The position numbers and the translations under genes were made by a program. Of a stretch of 64,000 nt of DNA, positions 25,923 to 34,308 are shown one piece after another; position 1 is the stretch's first letter, and each line of letters begins with the position of its first letter. The notes below the pieces were generated by a model. It did not search any database and was not told where the DNA came from. It was given only the letters and a program-made list of their open reading frames with translations. Origin of the DNA: Virgibacillus sp. NKC19-3. Its GTDB lineage: Bacteria > Bacillota > Bacilli > Bacillales > Amphibacillaceae. Location: the NCBI RefSeq assembly GCF_019837165.1, contig NZ_JAGYHC010000001.1:620001-684000 (forward strand), in the 5' to 3' direction.

Positions 25923-25944
25923 AATATACATTTTAATGTATATT
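25923..25944. promoter_or_regulatory. Perfect palindrome upstream of the GNAT gene
   Basis: AATATACATT-TT-AATGTATATT is a perfect inverted repeat with 10-bp arms, ending 27 bp before the GTG start of the acetyltransferase gene. It has the size of a repressor operator; the binding protein is unknown. Confidence 0.5.
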
Positions 25945-25971
25945 TATGACAATAAGAGGGTGGAATGCAAT

Positions 25972-26460
25972 GTGAAGATAAAAACTGCTGAGGTATCAGA
26001 TGCATGGGTAATACACGATTTAATGATAAAGGCATTTATGGAATATAAAGATGACATACCACATTCAAGCGCGTTGGAAGAAACGGAACAGTCTATTTTA
26101 GTTGCTTTACAAGATGGTGAGCAGAGTTTCATTAGTTACGTTAATAATCAGCCAGTTGGGGTGGTTCGTTTTCAATTAAAAGAGGAGAGTTTATATTTTT
26201 ATAGGCTAGCAGTAATTCCTGAAAAACAAGGTCTTGGTATTGCAAAAAAATTATTACAGTCTTTAGAAGATTTCGCAGTAAAAAAAGGAGTGACTACAAT
26301 ATGTTGTAAAGTCCGGATGACTGTACCAAAAAATATACAGTTATACCATTCAATTGGGTATAGGATCTTTGATAAAGAAGTTATACAGAAGCCGAATGGT
26401 TTACATATAAATGTTGTTTCTATGATGAAGCGATTAGATGGGGAAGTTGGTAGATCTTAA
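25972..26460 (+). CDS. GNAT family N-acetyltransferase
   Basis: About 162 residues with the GNAT core: FYRLAVIPEKQGLGIAKKLL contains beta-4 and the acetyl-CoA loop QGLGIA, followed by KNIQLYHSIGYR. GNAT enzymes move an acetyl group from acetyl-CoA to an amine; the substrate is unknown. GTG at 25972 is preferred as start because GAGGGTGG lies nine bases upstream; 12 further in-frame codons upstream would run through a palindromic operator-like site. Single gene. Confidence 0.82.
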   Translation: MKIKTAEVSDAWVIHDLMIKAFMEYKDDIPHSSALEETEQSILVALQDGEQSFISYVNNQPVGVVRFQLKEESLYFYRLAVIPEKQGLGIAKKLLQSLEDFAVKKGVTTICCKVRMTVPKNIQLYHSIGYRIFDKEVIQKPNGLHINVVSMMKRLDGEVGRS

Positions 26461-26625
26461 AAGTGTATACATACCGCTGCCAGAAGGTTTACCATTGTTC
26501 TATATAGGGTTGCTTTGTTCCATATTAGGGTATGCGCTTTATTCATAAATAAGGTCCATTTGTGGAAGCATACGTTCAGAGTATGTATTTCTGATAAACA
26601 ATGTTCAAGAAGGAGTGTGTTCGTT

Positions 26626-27066
26626 ATGACTGGCGTAGAAATTGATATGATTGTTGCAGATAGTAGGAAAGCATTGGAATTATATGAAAAAATATTTGAT
26701 GTTGAGCGTGTGGAAGTTACAGATTTCTCTAAAGGTGAAAATGAGGTCATTTTTAGCCTGTATGGTACTCGTTTCCACATGCTGGATGAAAATCCGGAAT
26801 TTGGGTTGATTGCACCAAAGCCGGATAATCCTCAAACCATTTGGTTTAACATTATGGTTCCTGATATCAACGAAATTTACTCAAAAGCAATGAACGCTGG
26901 CTGTAAGGAACTTCAACCGGTAACGGAAATTCCTGATTTCGGTGTATCCAATGCTATATTCAATGATCCGTTTGGCTACCAATGGATGCTGCATCAAGTA
27001 CACAAAGAAGTAAGCTTTGAAGAACGTATGCGCATTTTTGAAGAGAAAAGAGAAGAGGAATCATAG
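26626..27066 (+). CDS. VOC (glyoxalase/bleomycin-resistance fold) family protein
   Basis: A 146-residue vicinal-oxygen-chelate protein: TGVEIDMIVADSRKALELYE opens the first beta-alpha unit, WFNIMVPDINEIYSKAM the second, and FNDPFGYQWML is the typical family ending (DPFGYxW). It resembles PhnB-like members that lack the early metal His. Function is unknown; VOC proteins include glyoxalases and drug-binding proteins. AAGGAGTG precedes the ATG at 26626. Single gene. Confidence 0.8.
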   Translation: MTGVEIDMIVADSRKALELYEKIFDVERVEVTDFSKGENEVIFSLYGTRFHMLDENPEFGLIAPKPDNPQTIWFNIMVPDINEIYSKAMNAGCKELQPVTEIPDFGVSNAIFNDPFGYQWMLHQVHKEVSFEERMRIFEEKREEES

Positions 27067-27184
27067 GTGTATGTATAAGCCTTTTATGTTTAACGTTTTT
27101 TAAAAATAATCTTTGTCATTTGGATTAGCTATTATAGAGAAAATGTAGCGGATCCCTTTCATGGAGATAAACAATCAATAGATG

Positions 27185-27224
27185 CGTTAAAGAACGGCAG
27201 GTTAATCGCTGCCGTTCTTTAACG
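27185..27224 (-). terminator. Strong hairpin spanning the end of the ABC-F gene
   Basis: A perfect 16-bp stem (27185-27200 with 27209-27224) has an 8-nt loop that contains the TAA stop codon at 27202-27204. There is no separate T-tract, so it may act as a 3' stabiliser as well as a terminator. Confidence 0.6.
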
Positions 27225-28779
27225 CTTTCTTTCTACGCAATAGTTCTTGAAATTCCTGCTCCAATGCTTCAGATGGTTCGATACTGAGCTTGCTGAGCGT
27301 TTCGGATATTTTTGTTTCCAGGAGGAGTAATTCCTCTTCTACCGGATCAGCTTCTACTTGCGGAACATGGTTTTTATATGCTTCATAGGTTCCATCAAAT
27401 ACATGGATCTCCTGATTTTCGATTGTTAAAACACGGTTCGCTATATGTTGGATAAAGCGTCGGTCATGGGTGACAAGCAGAACAGTACCTTCATAGTCGA
27501 GCAGGAGCTCTTCCAACGCTTCAACCGCTTCAATATCCAGAAAATTAGTCGGCTCATCTAGCAGTAAAGTGTTTATATCACTGACGAATAGTTTTGCAAA
27601 AGCTACTTTCACCCGTTCTCCACCACTTAAAACCTGCACGTTCTTATATACATCTTCCCTGAAAAAGTGAAGCCGGGCTAGTACCGTACGAATGAAGGTT
27701 TCGTCTTGATTGGACGTTGAACGCACATTTTCTAAAATGGATGTATTCAGATCCAACACATCTAAATTTTGACTGAAATAGCCAATTTCCATCGCAGGGG
27801 AGATCGTTACCCCTTCCGCCTCATGCATGATTTTTTTCAATAATGTTGTTTTCCCACTGCCGTTTTTTCCAAGGATGGCTATTTTGTCTCCACCTTTGAT
27901 ATGAAAATTCGTTTCTTGCCATAGCATTCGATTCGCTATCATGCCTGTAACATTATCCCATCGTAAAACAATTCGGTTGTGAAATGTTTCTTTGTTAGGC
28001 AGATCCATCTTAATCGGTGGGGATTCCTTTATTTTTTCTACTTCTTCTAATTGGTCCAATCGGGTTTCGATTGCTTTTACTGATTTTCGGAGTTTCTTTT
28101 GTTTGTTTGCATAATAAGGCTTTGCCCCTTTACTACCCGCTTCGGAAGGGCTAACCTTCTTTGGAACTTTCGTTGCTCGTTTTGCTTTTTGCTCTTTCAA
28201 CTCCAATGCTTGTTCCAGTTGCTGTTTCTTTTTGACATAGTTTTCGTAGGCATTTTCCTGTTGCCTACGTTCTATCTCTTTTTGAGCGGTATAATCCGTA
28301 TAGTTTCCTTTGTATTTGTTGAGTTTCCCATCATTGATTTCCCATATAGTTGTACATAGAGCGTCTAAAAAGGCGCGATCATGGGAAACGATGACGAAAG
28401 CCCCTTGCCATCTCAAAAGTTTACTCTCCAGTTTTTCCATATGCGCGGTATCCAGATTTGTTGTCGGCTCGTCGGCCAGTAAGATGTCCGCTTTGTTCGC
28501 TAATGCTTGATTAATATACGCTTGCGTTACTTCCCCGCCGCTCTGTGTTGTATTTGTTTGTTTCAACTGTGGAAGCAACTCGCTTGTGGCTTCCGATATA
28601 ACAGTACCTTCACTGGGATATCTCTCTCCGGCAAGGACTTCTAGTAATGTGGTTTTCCCACTCCCGTTGGTTCCGACTAGGCCAATACGGTCATTGTGCT
28701 CGATATCTAGGTTTCCTGCATCCATTAATAGCCTGTCTTTTACATACATTTTTATACCTTTGGCTTCTAATAAAATCAT
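27202..28779 (-). CDS. ABC-F ribosomal protection protein (Msr/Vga/VmlR-like)
   Basis: The 525-residue protein has two ATPase domains and no membrane segment. Domain 1: Walker A GTNGSGKTT (about residue 36), degenerate signature TQSGGE, Walker B ILLADEPTTNLD. Domain 2: GKNGSGKTT, signature LSGGERVK, LLLDEPTNFLD. The interdomain linker (about residues 165-265) is rich in Lys and Gln, as in antibiotic-resistance ABC-F factors that enter the ribosomal E site and dislodge drugs such as lincosamides, streptogramins or macrolides. ATG at 28779 follows AGGGAGGCG. A long leader with an attenuator precedes it. The exact drug class cannot be read from sequence. Confidence 0.87.
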   Translation of the reverse strand: MILLEAKGIKMYVKDRLLMDAGNLDIEHNDRIGLVGTNGSGKTTLLEVLAGERYPSEGTVISEATSELLPQLKQTNTTQSGGEVTQAYINQALANKADILLADEPTTNLDTAHMEKLESKLLRWQGAFVIVSHDRAFLDALCTTIWEINDGKLNKYKGNYTDYTAQKEIERRQQENAYENYVKKKQQLEQALELKEQKAKRATKVPKKVSPSEAGSKGAKPYYANKQKKLRKSVKAIETRLDQLEEVEKIKESPPIKMDLPNKETFHNRIVLRWDNVTGMIANRMLWQETNFHIKGGDKIAILGKNGSGKTTLLKKIMHEAEGVTISPAMEIGYFSQNLDVLDLNTSILENVRSTSNQDETFIRTVLARLHFFREDVYKNVQVLSGGERVKVAFAKLFVSDINTLLLDEPTNFLDIEAVEALEELLLDYEGTVLLVTHDRRFIQHIANRVLTIENQEIHVFDGTYEAYKNHVPQVEADPVEEELLLLETKISETLSKLSIEPSEALEQEFQELLRRKKALKNGSD

Positions 28780-28813
28780 AAAAACGCCTCCCTATTTCGT
28801 GCGTTGCGTGGAG

Positions 28814-28853
28814 ACAAAAAATGCCCCCTATCCATTTTCAGAATAGGAGGCAT
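28814..28853 (-). terminator. Attenuator terminator upstream of the ABC-F gene
   Basis: On the minus strand ATGCCTCCTATTC pairs with GGATAGGGGGCAT (13 bp, two G-U pairs) around TGAAAAT, followed by six T residues. It ends only about 35 bases before the ABC-F start codon, so it would block expression unless antitermination occurs. Confidence 0.85.
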
Positions 28854-29001
28854 GCGTGCAAGGAAAAAGAGACTTCTCCCTTTTAATCACTACCCAAACC
28901 AATCCTATTCTGAAAAATCAAGTGGACGGCATGCAGAAATCAAGCAGAGCAATCTGCTAAAAAAAGAATGCCTTCCCTTGTATGTTTTCAGGAAAATAGG
29001 A

Positions 29002-29013
29002 TTAGTACTTCAT
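29002..29013 (-). CDS. Putative three-residue leader peptide Met-Lys-Tyr
   Basis: ATG AAG TAC TAA on the minus strand, preceded by AAAGGGTGA nine bases upstream of the ATG. It lies about 30 nt after the predicted transcription start and its stop codon overlaps attenuator segment 1. A leader of three codons is very short, but minimal uORFs can serve as stalling sites or ribosome-loading sites. No longer leader ORF with a ribosome site is visible in the leader. Confidence 0.45.
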   Translation of the reverse strand: MKY

Positions 29014-29048
29014 GTAATTGGGTCACCCTTTACGTTTTTGTTACTGTT

Positions 29049-29077
29049 ATTATAAATGAAATGGCGTTTGCTGTCTA
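29049..29077 (-). promoter_or_regulatory. Promoter of the ABC-F transcript
   Basis: TAGACA (29077-29072) and a perfect TATAAT (29054-29049) are 17 bp apart on the minus strand, a strong sigma-A promoter. Transcription should begin near 29042 and produce the attenuator leader. Confidence 0.75.
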
Positions 29078-29124
29078 CGGTTACGTTACGACAATTATAA
29101 AAGAAAAGGTGTTGTGTGGTAATG

Positions 29125-29397
29125 TTAACTAGAAATTTGCCACGAGCAGTGTATCATTAATTGCTTATCTTTGAACGCAGCAGTAATTTCGCCATTCATT
29201 TTTAGCATTAGACTTTGTACAATGGAAAATCCTAATCCGGTACCTTTGCCGGACCGGGTTTGACCCAGATAAAGTATGGCTTCTGTGCAGGAATAGGCAG
29301 GTCGCGGGAGATAATTGCTTTTTTTAATAATCCGGCAAAGTAGCTGATTAATATCATTATCATCTTCAACGACTAAAATATTTATTTGCTGCTTCAT
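29125..29397 (-). pseudogene. Relic of a two-component system: response-regulator start fused to histidine-kinase end
   Basis: The 90-codon frame begins MKQQINILVVEDDNDINQLL, the first beta strand and acidic pair of an OmpR-type receiver domain, up to about residue 47. It then switches to GKGTGLGFSIVQSLMLKMNG, the G2 box and C-terminal end of a histidine kinase. The phosphorylated Asp, output domain, sensor and H box are all missing. An in-frame deletion of most of a regulator-kinase pair explains this. It lies just after the NlpC-like gene on the same strand. A functional product is unlikely. Confidence 0.85.
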
Positions 29398-29416
29398 TTG
29401 TATTTCAACCCCCTCT

Positions 29417-29998
29417 TTATATGGTCATTGTCTCTATATCAACGGGAAGTGTATCGTCCGAAGTCATATTTATCTCTGCCTTAAAATTACATAGTTCTCC
29501 TTGATAAACGAATTCAAAACCGGCTATATTCTCTAAGTCTTGAGGCGTAACAAGAGATAAGTCTTTTTCGAAATCAATAATACCAGATTCCTTTAGAACC
29601 GTTGCAACAAACTGAGAACAGAAAAAGGCGTTCTCCCGCTTTGACTGTTTTTTGAATGCAATGGCGAATAAACCTAAAAGGTTATATCGATAGTTATGCT
29701 TTTGTTTCTCGATCTTCTGTAAGTAATCATTTGCTTTTTGAATTTGTGTTTCAGAAACAGTGCAACCATAAATAACGCATCTTGCCTGCTCTAGTAAACC
29801 TGCCTGAGTATCTTCTTTCACAAAACCCCCGATAAATGGGTTTTTAGGATTTTTCCTCCCAAAACTGTAGACTTCTGAGAAGTTGGGGTCAATAGCAATA
29901 GACGCATGATTATATGGTTTCCTCGTATATAGTTTTATCATTTTTGTAAATAACGTTCCTGTATCTGTCAATAGTATATACACCTTTTTCTCTTTCAT
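29417..29998 (-). CDS. Permuted NlpC/P60-like (YiiX/YebB-type) cysteine hydrolase
   Basis: A 193-residue protein with the circularly permuted papain-like pattern: the His motif comes first (KPYNHASIAID, about residue 30) and the Cys motif later (NAFFCSQFVATVL, about residue 130). Such enzymes cleave amide or ester bonds, possibly in lipids or peptides; some act on cell-wall or acyl substrates. No signal peptide is seen. ATG at 29998 follows TTAGGAGAG. The next gene downstream is the two-component relic, perhaps once co-transcribed. Confidence 0.68.
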   Translation of the reverse strand: MKEKKVYILLTDTGTLFTKMIKLYTRKPYNHASIAIDPNFSEVYSFGRKNPKNPFIGGFVKEDTQAGLLEQARCVIYGCTVSETQIQKANDYLQKIEKQKHNYRYNLLGLFAIAFKKQSKRENAFFCSQFVATVLKESGIIDFEKDLSLVTPQDLENIAGFEFVYQGELCNFKAEINMTSDDTLPVDIETMTI

Positions 29999-30047
29999 CA
30001 AAATCTCTCCTAAAATGAACATCATGCTACTACCATATAAACGAAAA

Positions 30048-30120
30048 CCTAAGAAATACTTAATGAAATTATTAAGAAAACCTTAAGATTTGATTATTAT
30101 TCTTTATAATAAAGGATCTA
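30048..30120. promoter_or_regulatory. OmpR-type direct repeats with a downstream -10 box
   Basis: TTAAG occurs at 30072 and 30083 (11-bp period) with related CTAAG and TTAAT units at 30049 and 30060. A perfect TATAAT follows at 30115-30120 on the plus strand. This resembles sites for VanR/BceR-like regulators. No gene start with a ribosome site is evident directly downstream; the 326-bp gap 29999-30323 otherwise holds nothing recognisable. Confidence 0.4.
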
Positions 30121-30323
30121 CCTTGATTTAGATAAGCATCCTAGGAAATATTTCGTAATAGGTCTGGGGACTTAATAGCAAACTATCTTCTAAGGACAAG
30201 GAGGAAAAACAATTACATAGGTTAACGATTTCAAGGGAAAATCGAAAAAAGCGCTCTGCTATTAGATACATGATAGAAAGCGTATAATAGAAATGTAGAA
30301 CAAAAATGAAAGGGGTCATAAGC

Positions 30324-31511
30324 ATGAAGGATCAGTTAATGAAAATGCTGGAAGATCGAAAAGATGAGATGATAGCCATTCGCCGTTATTTGCATGCCCA
30401 TCCGGAGCTTTCCTTTGAAGAAGAGAAAACGGCCCAGTATATTATTGATTTTTATAAGGAGAAAGATGTGGAAATACAAACAAATGTAGGAAATGGATAT
30501 GGCATTATTGTCACGATTAAGGGGAAGAAGCCGGGCAAGACAATTGGGTTAAGAGCAGATTTTGATGCACTGCCGATTGCAGAGGAGACGGATGTTCCTT
30601 TTAAGTCAACCAATGAAGGGGTTATGCATGCATGTGGTCATGATGGTCATACCGCCTATTTGCTCATTCTTGCTGACTGTCTGATTCAATTGAAATCCTC
30701 GCTTTCGGGTACGATTAAAATTATCCATCAACATGCGGAGGAAACACCACCAGGAGGTGCCAAAAGTATCATTGAGTCAGGGGCACTTGATGATGTGGAG
30801 AACATGTTTGGCGTTCATTTGTTTCCAACAGACGCTGCAGGGACAGTCGGATATCGAAGTGGGTATACCATGGCTGGGAGATCCTATTTTAAACTGGCGA
30901 TTCAAGGGAAGGGCGGACATGGATCTTCCCCGCATATGGCAAATGATGCGATCGTTGCCGGCTCTCATTTTGTTACGGCCGCCCAAACGATCGTTAGTCG
31001 TCGCTTAGATCCTTTTGATATGGGCGTTGTTACGATTGGTTCGTTTGACGGAAAAGGGACCTTTAACGTTATTAAAGATCGTATTGAGCTTGAGGGCGAT
31101 GTCCGTTATATGAATAGTAAAACGCAAGAACGGATTGATAAGGAGCTTCATCGTATCGTTGATGGACTGGAAGCAGAATTTGGTGTAGAATGCGCGTTCA
31201 CCTACAAAGATGATTATCCCGTCTTATACAATGATCCAGCGGCTACAGAAGTTGTTCAATCCAGTTTGGAAAACATGGATGACTCGAATATCAAGGAAGT
31301 AATCGAATATCCGCCATTCTCCGGTTCTGAGGACTTTGCATACTACGCAGAGAAAATCCCAAGTACATTCTTCTTTATCGGCTGTAAACCAAAAGGAGTA
31401 GAAGAGGCTTACTTTAATCATCATCCTAGGTTTGATATTGATGAAGATGCCCTTCTTGTGGCTGCAAAGGCAGTAGGGCAGGTTGTGTGCGATTATTATG
31501 GCTTGGATTAA
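30324..31511 (+). CDS. M20 family amidohydrolase (N-acyl-amino acid/hippurate type)
   Basis: The 395-residue metallopeptidase-like enzyme has metal-ligand motifs MHACGHDGHTA, HQHAEETPPGGA and GSEDFAYY with a C-terminal NHHPRFDIDE, typical of M20D amidohydrolases. They remove acyl groups from amino acids (hippurate hydrolase, N-acetyl-amino acid deacylase, IAA-amino acid hydrolase families). The dimerisation domain contains GKGGHGSSPH. ATG at 30324 follows AAAGGGG. Single gene; exact substrate unknown. Confidence 0.87.
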   Translation: MKDQLMKMLEDRKDEMIAIRRYLHAHPELSFEEEKTAQYIIDFYKEKDVEIQTNVGNGYGIIVTIKGKKPGKTIGLRADFDALPIAEETDVPFKSTNEGVMHACGHDGHTAYLLILADCLIQLKSSLSGTIKIIHQHAEETPPGGAKSIIESGALDDVENMFGVHLFPTDAAGTVGYRSGYTMAGRSYFKLAIQGKGGHGSSPHMANDAIVAGSHFVTAAQTIVSRRLDPFDMGVVTIGSFDGKGTFNVIKDRIELEGDVRYMNSKTQERIDKELHRIVDGLEAEFGVECAFTYKDDYPVLYNDPAATEVVQSSLENMDDSNIKEVIEYPPFSGSEDFAYYAEKIPSTFFFIGCKPKGVEEAYFNHHPRFDIDEDALLVAAKAVGQVVCDYYGLD

Positions 31512-31570
31512 TCAAATAAACGTCCAGATTTCACCAAATGTAAGGTTAAATTTTAACGGATAAAGAAGAT

Positions 31571-31602
31571 AAGCGCCCATCTGTTTTACGGAAGGGCGCT
31601 TT
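31571..31602. terminator. Bidirectional hairpin between convergent genes
   Basis: AAGCGCCC (31571-31578) pairs with GGGCGCTT (31594-31601) between the convergent amidohydrolase and MMPL genes. T-tracts are weak on both sides. Confidence 0.55.
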
Positions 31603-31608
31603 AGCATT

Positions 31609-33723
31609 TTACAAATCCGCACGTGATTTATCTTTTTCAAACAAAACGAGCAATCCAGGTAATAGTACGCCTCGAATCAAGAAGGTGTCTATCAAAATAC
31701 CGACAGCTACAATAAATCCGAATACAAATAATAGCTGAATAGGCTGTGTCATCAATACAGCAAATGTTGCGGCAAGAATAACACCAGCTGAGGATATAAC
31801 TCCCCCGGTATTTGCCACTGCAATTTCCACCGCCTTTTTAACAGGATATTTTTCCCTTTCCTCCATAAATCTTGAAACAAGCATGATATTATAATCAATC
31901 CCAAGCGCTATGAGGAAAATAAAGGCATAGACTGGAACTCTGTTGCTTATTGTATCGATATCAAAAAAAAGATTTGTTAGACTCATACCTAAACCCAATG
32001 CAGCAGCGAAAGATATTAAAATCGTGCCCATCATATACAATGGCATTTTAAACGATTTGGTTAGGAAAATCAGCATCACAAAGATTAATATGGTTTCCAG
32101 TACAATGATGAGGATCAAATCGCGGTTATTGAGCGACCGATCATCTATAGAAGTAGCTGTTTCACCAGCAAAGAATAGATCACCATTCAAATTACTAGCT
32201 TTCACAATGGCATCTGAATCATTTTGAATGGTTTCTAAAGCGTCCATTGTCTGCGCTTCATATGGATTTTCCTCGAATGTCATGCTGTATGAAATGACTG
32301 TCTCATCGTCTGTCACTTGGTCGAGTCGGACACTGCTGACGAGTGGCTGTTCAGATAGATTATCCATTAATACTTCTTGTTCATCCTCGCTGGCAGCATC
32401 TTTTCCTTCAAATAATACAGTTGTGGGCGCTAGACTGCCTGCCTCGAAATTCTCCTCCACTATTTCGTACCCTTCTCTGGAGGGCATATCCTCAGGGAAA
32501 GATTTTAAAATATTAAATTCATAATCTAGATTTAAAATGTTACTAGCCGATACAAGGATAAAGAGACCAATGATCGAAACAGACATGATCGGTTTTTTTG
32601 TGACAAATCGACCTGTCTTACTCCAAAAGGAACTCATTTTTACTGAGCTCTGCCCAACACGTGGAATCAATGGCCAAAATGATTTTCTCCCAAACAACAT
32701 AAATAGGGCGGGGACAAGTGTCACGGATGCCAGTATAATGATAACAAGTGTTGTGCCAAAAATGGGTGCAAAATTTCGATAATCGCCCAGTGATGCAACA
32801 ATTAAAATAAGCATTGCTGCTAATACTGTTGCACTTGAAAAAAAGACTGGCAACCCGATTCCACGCATCGCTATTTTCATTGCATCATATTTATTCTCAT
32901 GGATTTTTAACTCTTCTCGAAAGCGGGAGAATATGAACAAAGAATAATCTACAACAGCCGCAAACAACAAGATTGTCATAATGGATATGGTCTGAGTACT
33001 CATCAATAGACCCGCTTTTCCTAATAACCCCAATACCTGCGATGCGATTAGATATACCAAACCTGCTGCTACCAAAGGTATGAAGGCTAGGAGTGGCGAA
33101 CGGTATATAACAACTAATAAAGCAAGTATGATCCCGACTGTTGACTTAATAAGAACAAAATCTGCTCTGGAAAAAAGGTCATTGGTATCTGTAGCAATTC
33201 CTGCGGGTCCTGTCACATATAAATTCAAATTTTTCGTATGTTGATCTGTTAAATGTTGAATGTGATGGAGGATTTCTTTTATTTCCGGTGTGTCTAGTGT
33301 ACTGCTTAGGTAGATGGGTATTAGTGCAGTGGAGCCATTTTCTGAGAAAAAACCTTCTGTGGCTTGAGGAGGCAATTCTCCTAGTGGAACAACTTCTTCA
33401 ATTCCAGTCATATTTTCTGCATCCATAGCATTCAATAGTTCTGTTAGCTCAGGTAGCTCTATTTCATGTTTCATGGATTCAAAAACGAGTAAAGCAGGAA
33501 GCTTATTAGCGTCTTCAACGTATGTATCCACTTTTTCGCTTGCCTCAATTGATGGCGCATCTTCAGGTAGGGCTTCAATGCTGGAGACCTGATAATGATG
33601 CGCACCAGGAGAAAAGGCTGCCAATAGGATCGTAATAAGTGCCCAAATGCCTAGCGTAATCCACATGCCTCTTTTCGTGCAAATACAATCCGTGATTGAT
33701 TGTAAGGCATTTTTCATATCCAT
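31609..33723 (-). CDS. MMPL/RND family exporter (YdfJ/YdgH-like)
   Basis: The 704-residue membrane protein has two repeats, each of one segment, a large extracellular loop, and a block of five or six segments. The conserved polar pattern VDYSLFIFSRFREE occurs in the first block and LGIDYNIMLVSRFMEE in the second, as in MMPL proteins that export lipids, surfactants or drugs by proton motive force. The start is taken at 33723 (GGATGGGGAT upstream); an ATG two codons later is also possible. No regulator is adjacent. Confidence 0.85.
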   Translation of the reverse strand: MDMKNALQSITDCICTKRGMWITLGIWALITILLAAFSPGAHHYQVSSIEALPEDAPSIEASEKVDTYVEDANKLPALLVFESMKHEIELPELTELLNAMDAENMTGIEEVVPLGELPPQATEGFFSENGSTALIPIYLSSTLDTPEIKEILHHIQHLTDQHTKNLNLYVTGPAGIATDTNDLFSRADFVLIKSTVGIILALLVVIYRSPLLAFIPLVAAGLVYLIASQVLGLLGKAGLLMSTQTISIMTILLFAAVVDYSLFIFSRFREELKIHENKYDAMKIAMRGIGLPVFFSSATVLAAMLILIVASLGDYRNFAPIFGTTLVIIILASVTLVPALFMLFGRKSFWPLIPRVGQSSVKMSSFWSKTGRFVTKKPIMSVSIIGLFILVSASNILNLDYEFNILKSFPEDMPSREGYEIVEENFEAGSLAPTTVLFEGKDAASEDEQEVLMDNLSEQPLVSSVRLDQVTDDETVISYSMTFEENPYEAQTMDALETIQNDSDAIVKASNLNGDLFFAGETATSIDDRSLNNRDLILIIVLETILIFVMLIFLTKSFKMPLYMMGTILISFAAALGLGMSLTNLFFDIDTISNRVPVYAFIFLIALGIDYNIMLVSRFMEEREKYPVKKAVEIAVANTGGVISSAGVILAATFAVLMTQPIQLLFVFGFIVAVGILIDTFLIRGVLLPGLLVLFEKDKSRADL

Positions 33724-33852
33724 ATCCCCATCCTTGGCATAATATTTCAAAATGACTGTCATCTTATTATTATCGAAAAAGATAGTAGTGTCAAATACTA
33801 GTTTGAAAATTGTAAGGGAGTATACATCGTTTGATGGTAGAGATATACATGA

Positions 33853-34308
33853 TTAATTTGTTTTGTTCCATCGTGCAATTGTGTTTCTAAAAAGCTCGCT
33901 GAATTTATCCCGATCCTCCTGCGTAAATGCTTTGGGCCCTTTTGTTCGTTTACCGCTTTTTCTAGCCATGGCATTCATGTAGCGTGTTTGTAAGAGGTGG
34001 TCAATATTTTCATTTGTATACATGAAGCCTTTGTGATGTAGTACCGTGCATCCTTTTGCCAATCCCAGCGATGCTAGGCCGTAGTCCTGTGTAATAATAA
34101 TATCGCCCTTCTTGGCAAGTTTCATAATTTTATAATCCGCAGCTTCTGCTCCGGTGTCAACATAAACCGTTTCTACTCCGTCTCCCTCCTCATTATTAGA
34201 AAAATGGGCAAAGCTTTTGACAAGCACGACAGGAATCTGTGCGTCTTGAGCGATGGAAACGACGATATCTTTTACTGGACTAGCATCTGCATCAACGTAG
34301 ATTTTCAT
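33853..34308 (-). CDS. yqxD: YaiI/YqxD family protein (UPF0178)
   Basis: A 151-residue protein starting [16 protein letters not shown] with [15 protein letters not shown] and [13 protein letters not shown], diagnostic of the YaiI/YqxD family. The fold is PIN-like with conserved acidic residues, suggesting nuclease-like chemistry, but function is not established. ATG at 34308 has TAGGTGA upstream. Single gene, with no partner. Confidence 0.85.
   Translation of the reverse strand: MKIYVDADASPVKDIVVSIAQDAQIPVVLVKSFAHFSNNEEGDGVETVYVDTGAEAADYKIMKLAKKGDIIITQDYGLASLGLAKGCTVLHHKGFMYTNENIDHLLQTRYMNAMARKSGKRTKGPKAFTQEDRDKFSELFRNTIARWNKTN

Larger units (their letters stand above)
28780..29041 (-). promoter_or_regulatory. 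Attenuator leader of the ABC-F gene
   Basis: The ~260-nt leader carries four segments that can pair in alternative ways. Segment 1 (28985-29003) can pair with segment 2 (28901-28916): 9 bp plus 7 bp around a bulge. Segment 2 can pair with segment 3 (28835-28848): 14 perfect bp, an antiterminator. Segment 3 is also the 5' arm of a terminator (28821-28853). A three-codon ORF with a ribosome site lies at the start of segment 1. This layout matches ribosome-mediated attenuators known for vmlR, erm and msr-type genes: a drug-stalled ribosome would block segment 1 and favour antitermination (inference). Confidence 0.75.

Noticed and set aside
28099-28359. Hydrophobic plus-strand frame within the ABC-F gene
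   Set aside because: Antisense shadow of the lysine/glutamine-rich linker of the ABC-F protein, which reads as Phe/Leu-rich on the other strand.
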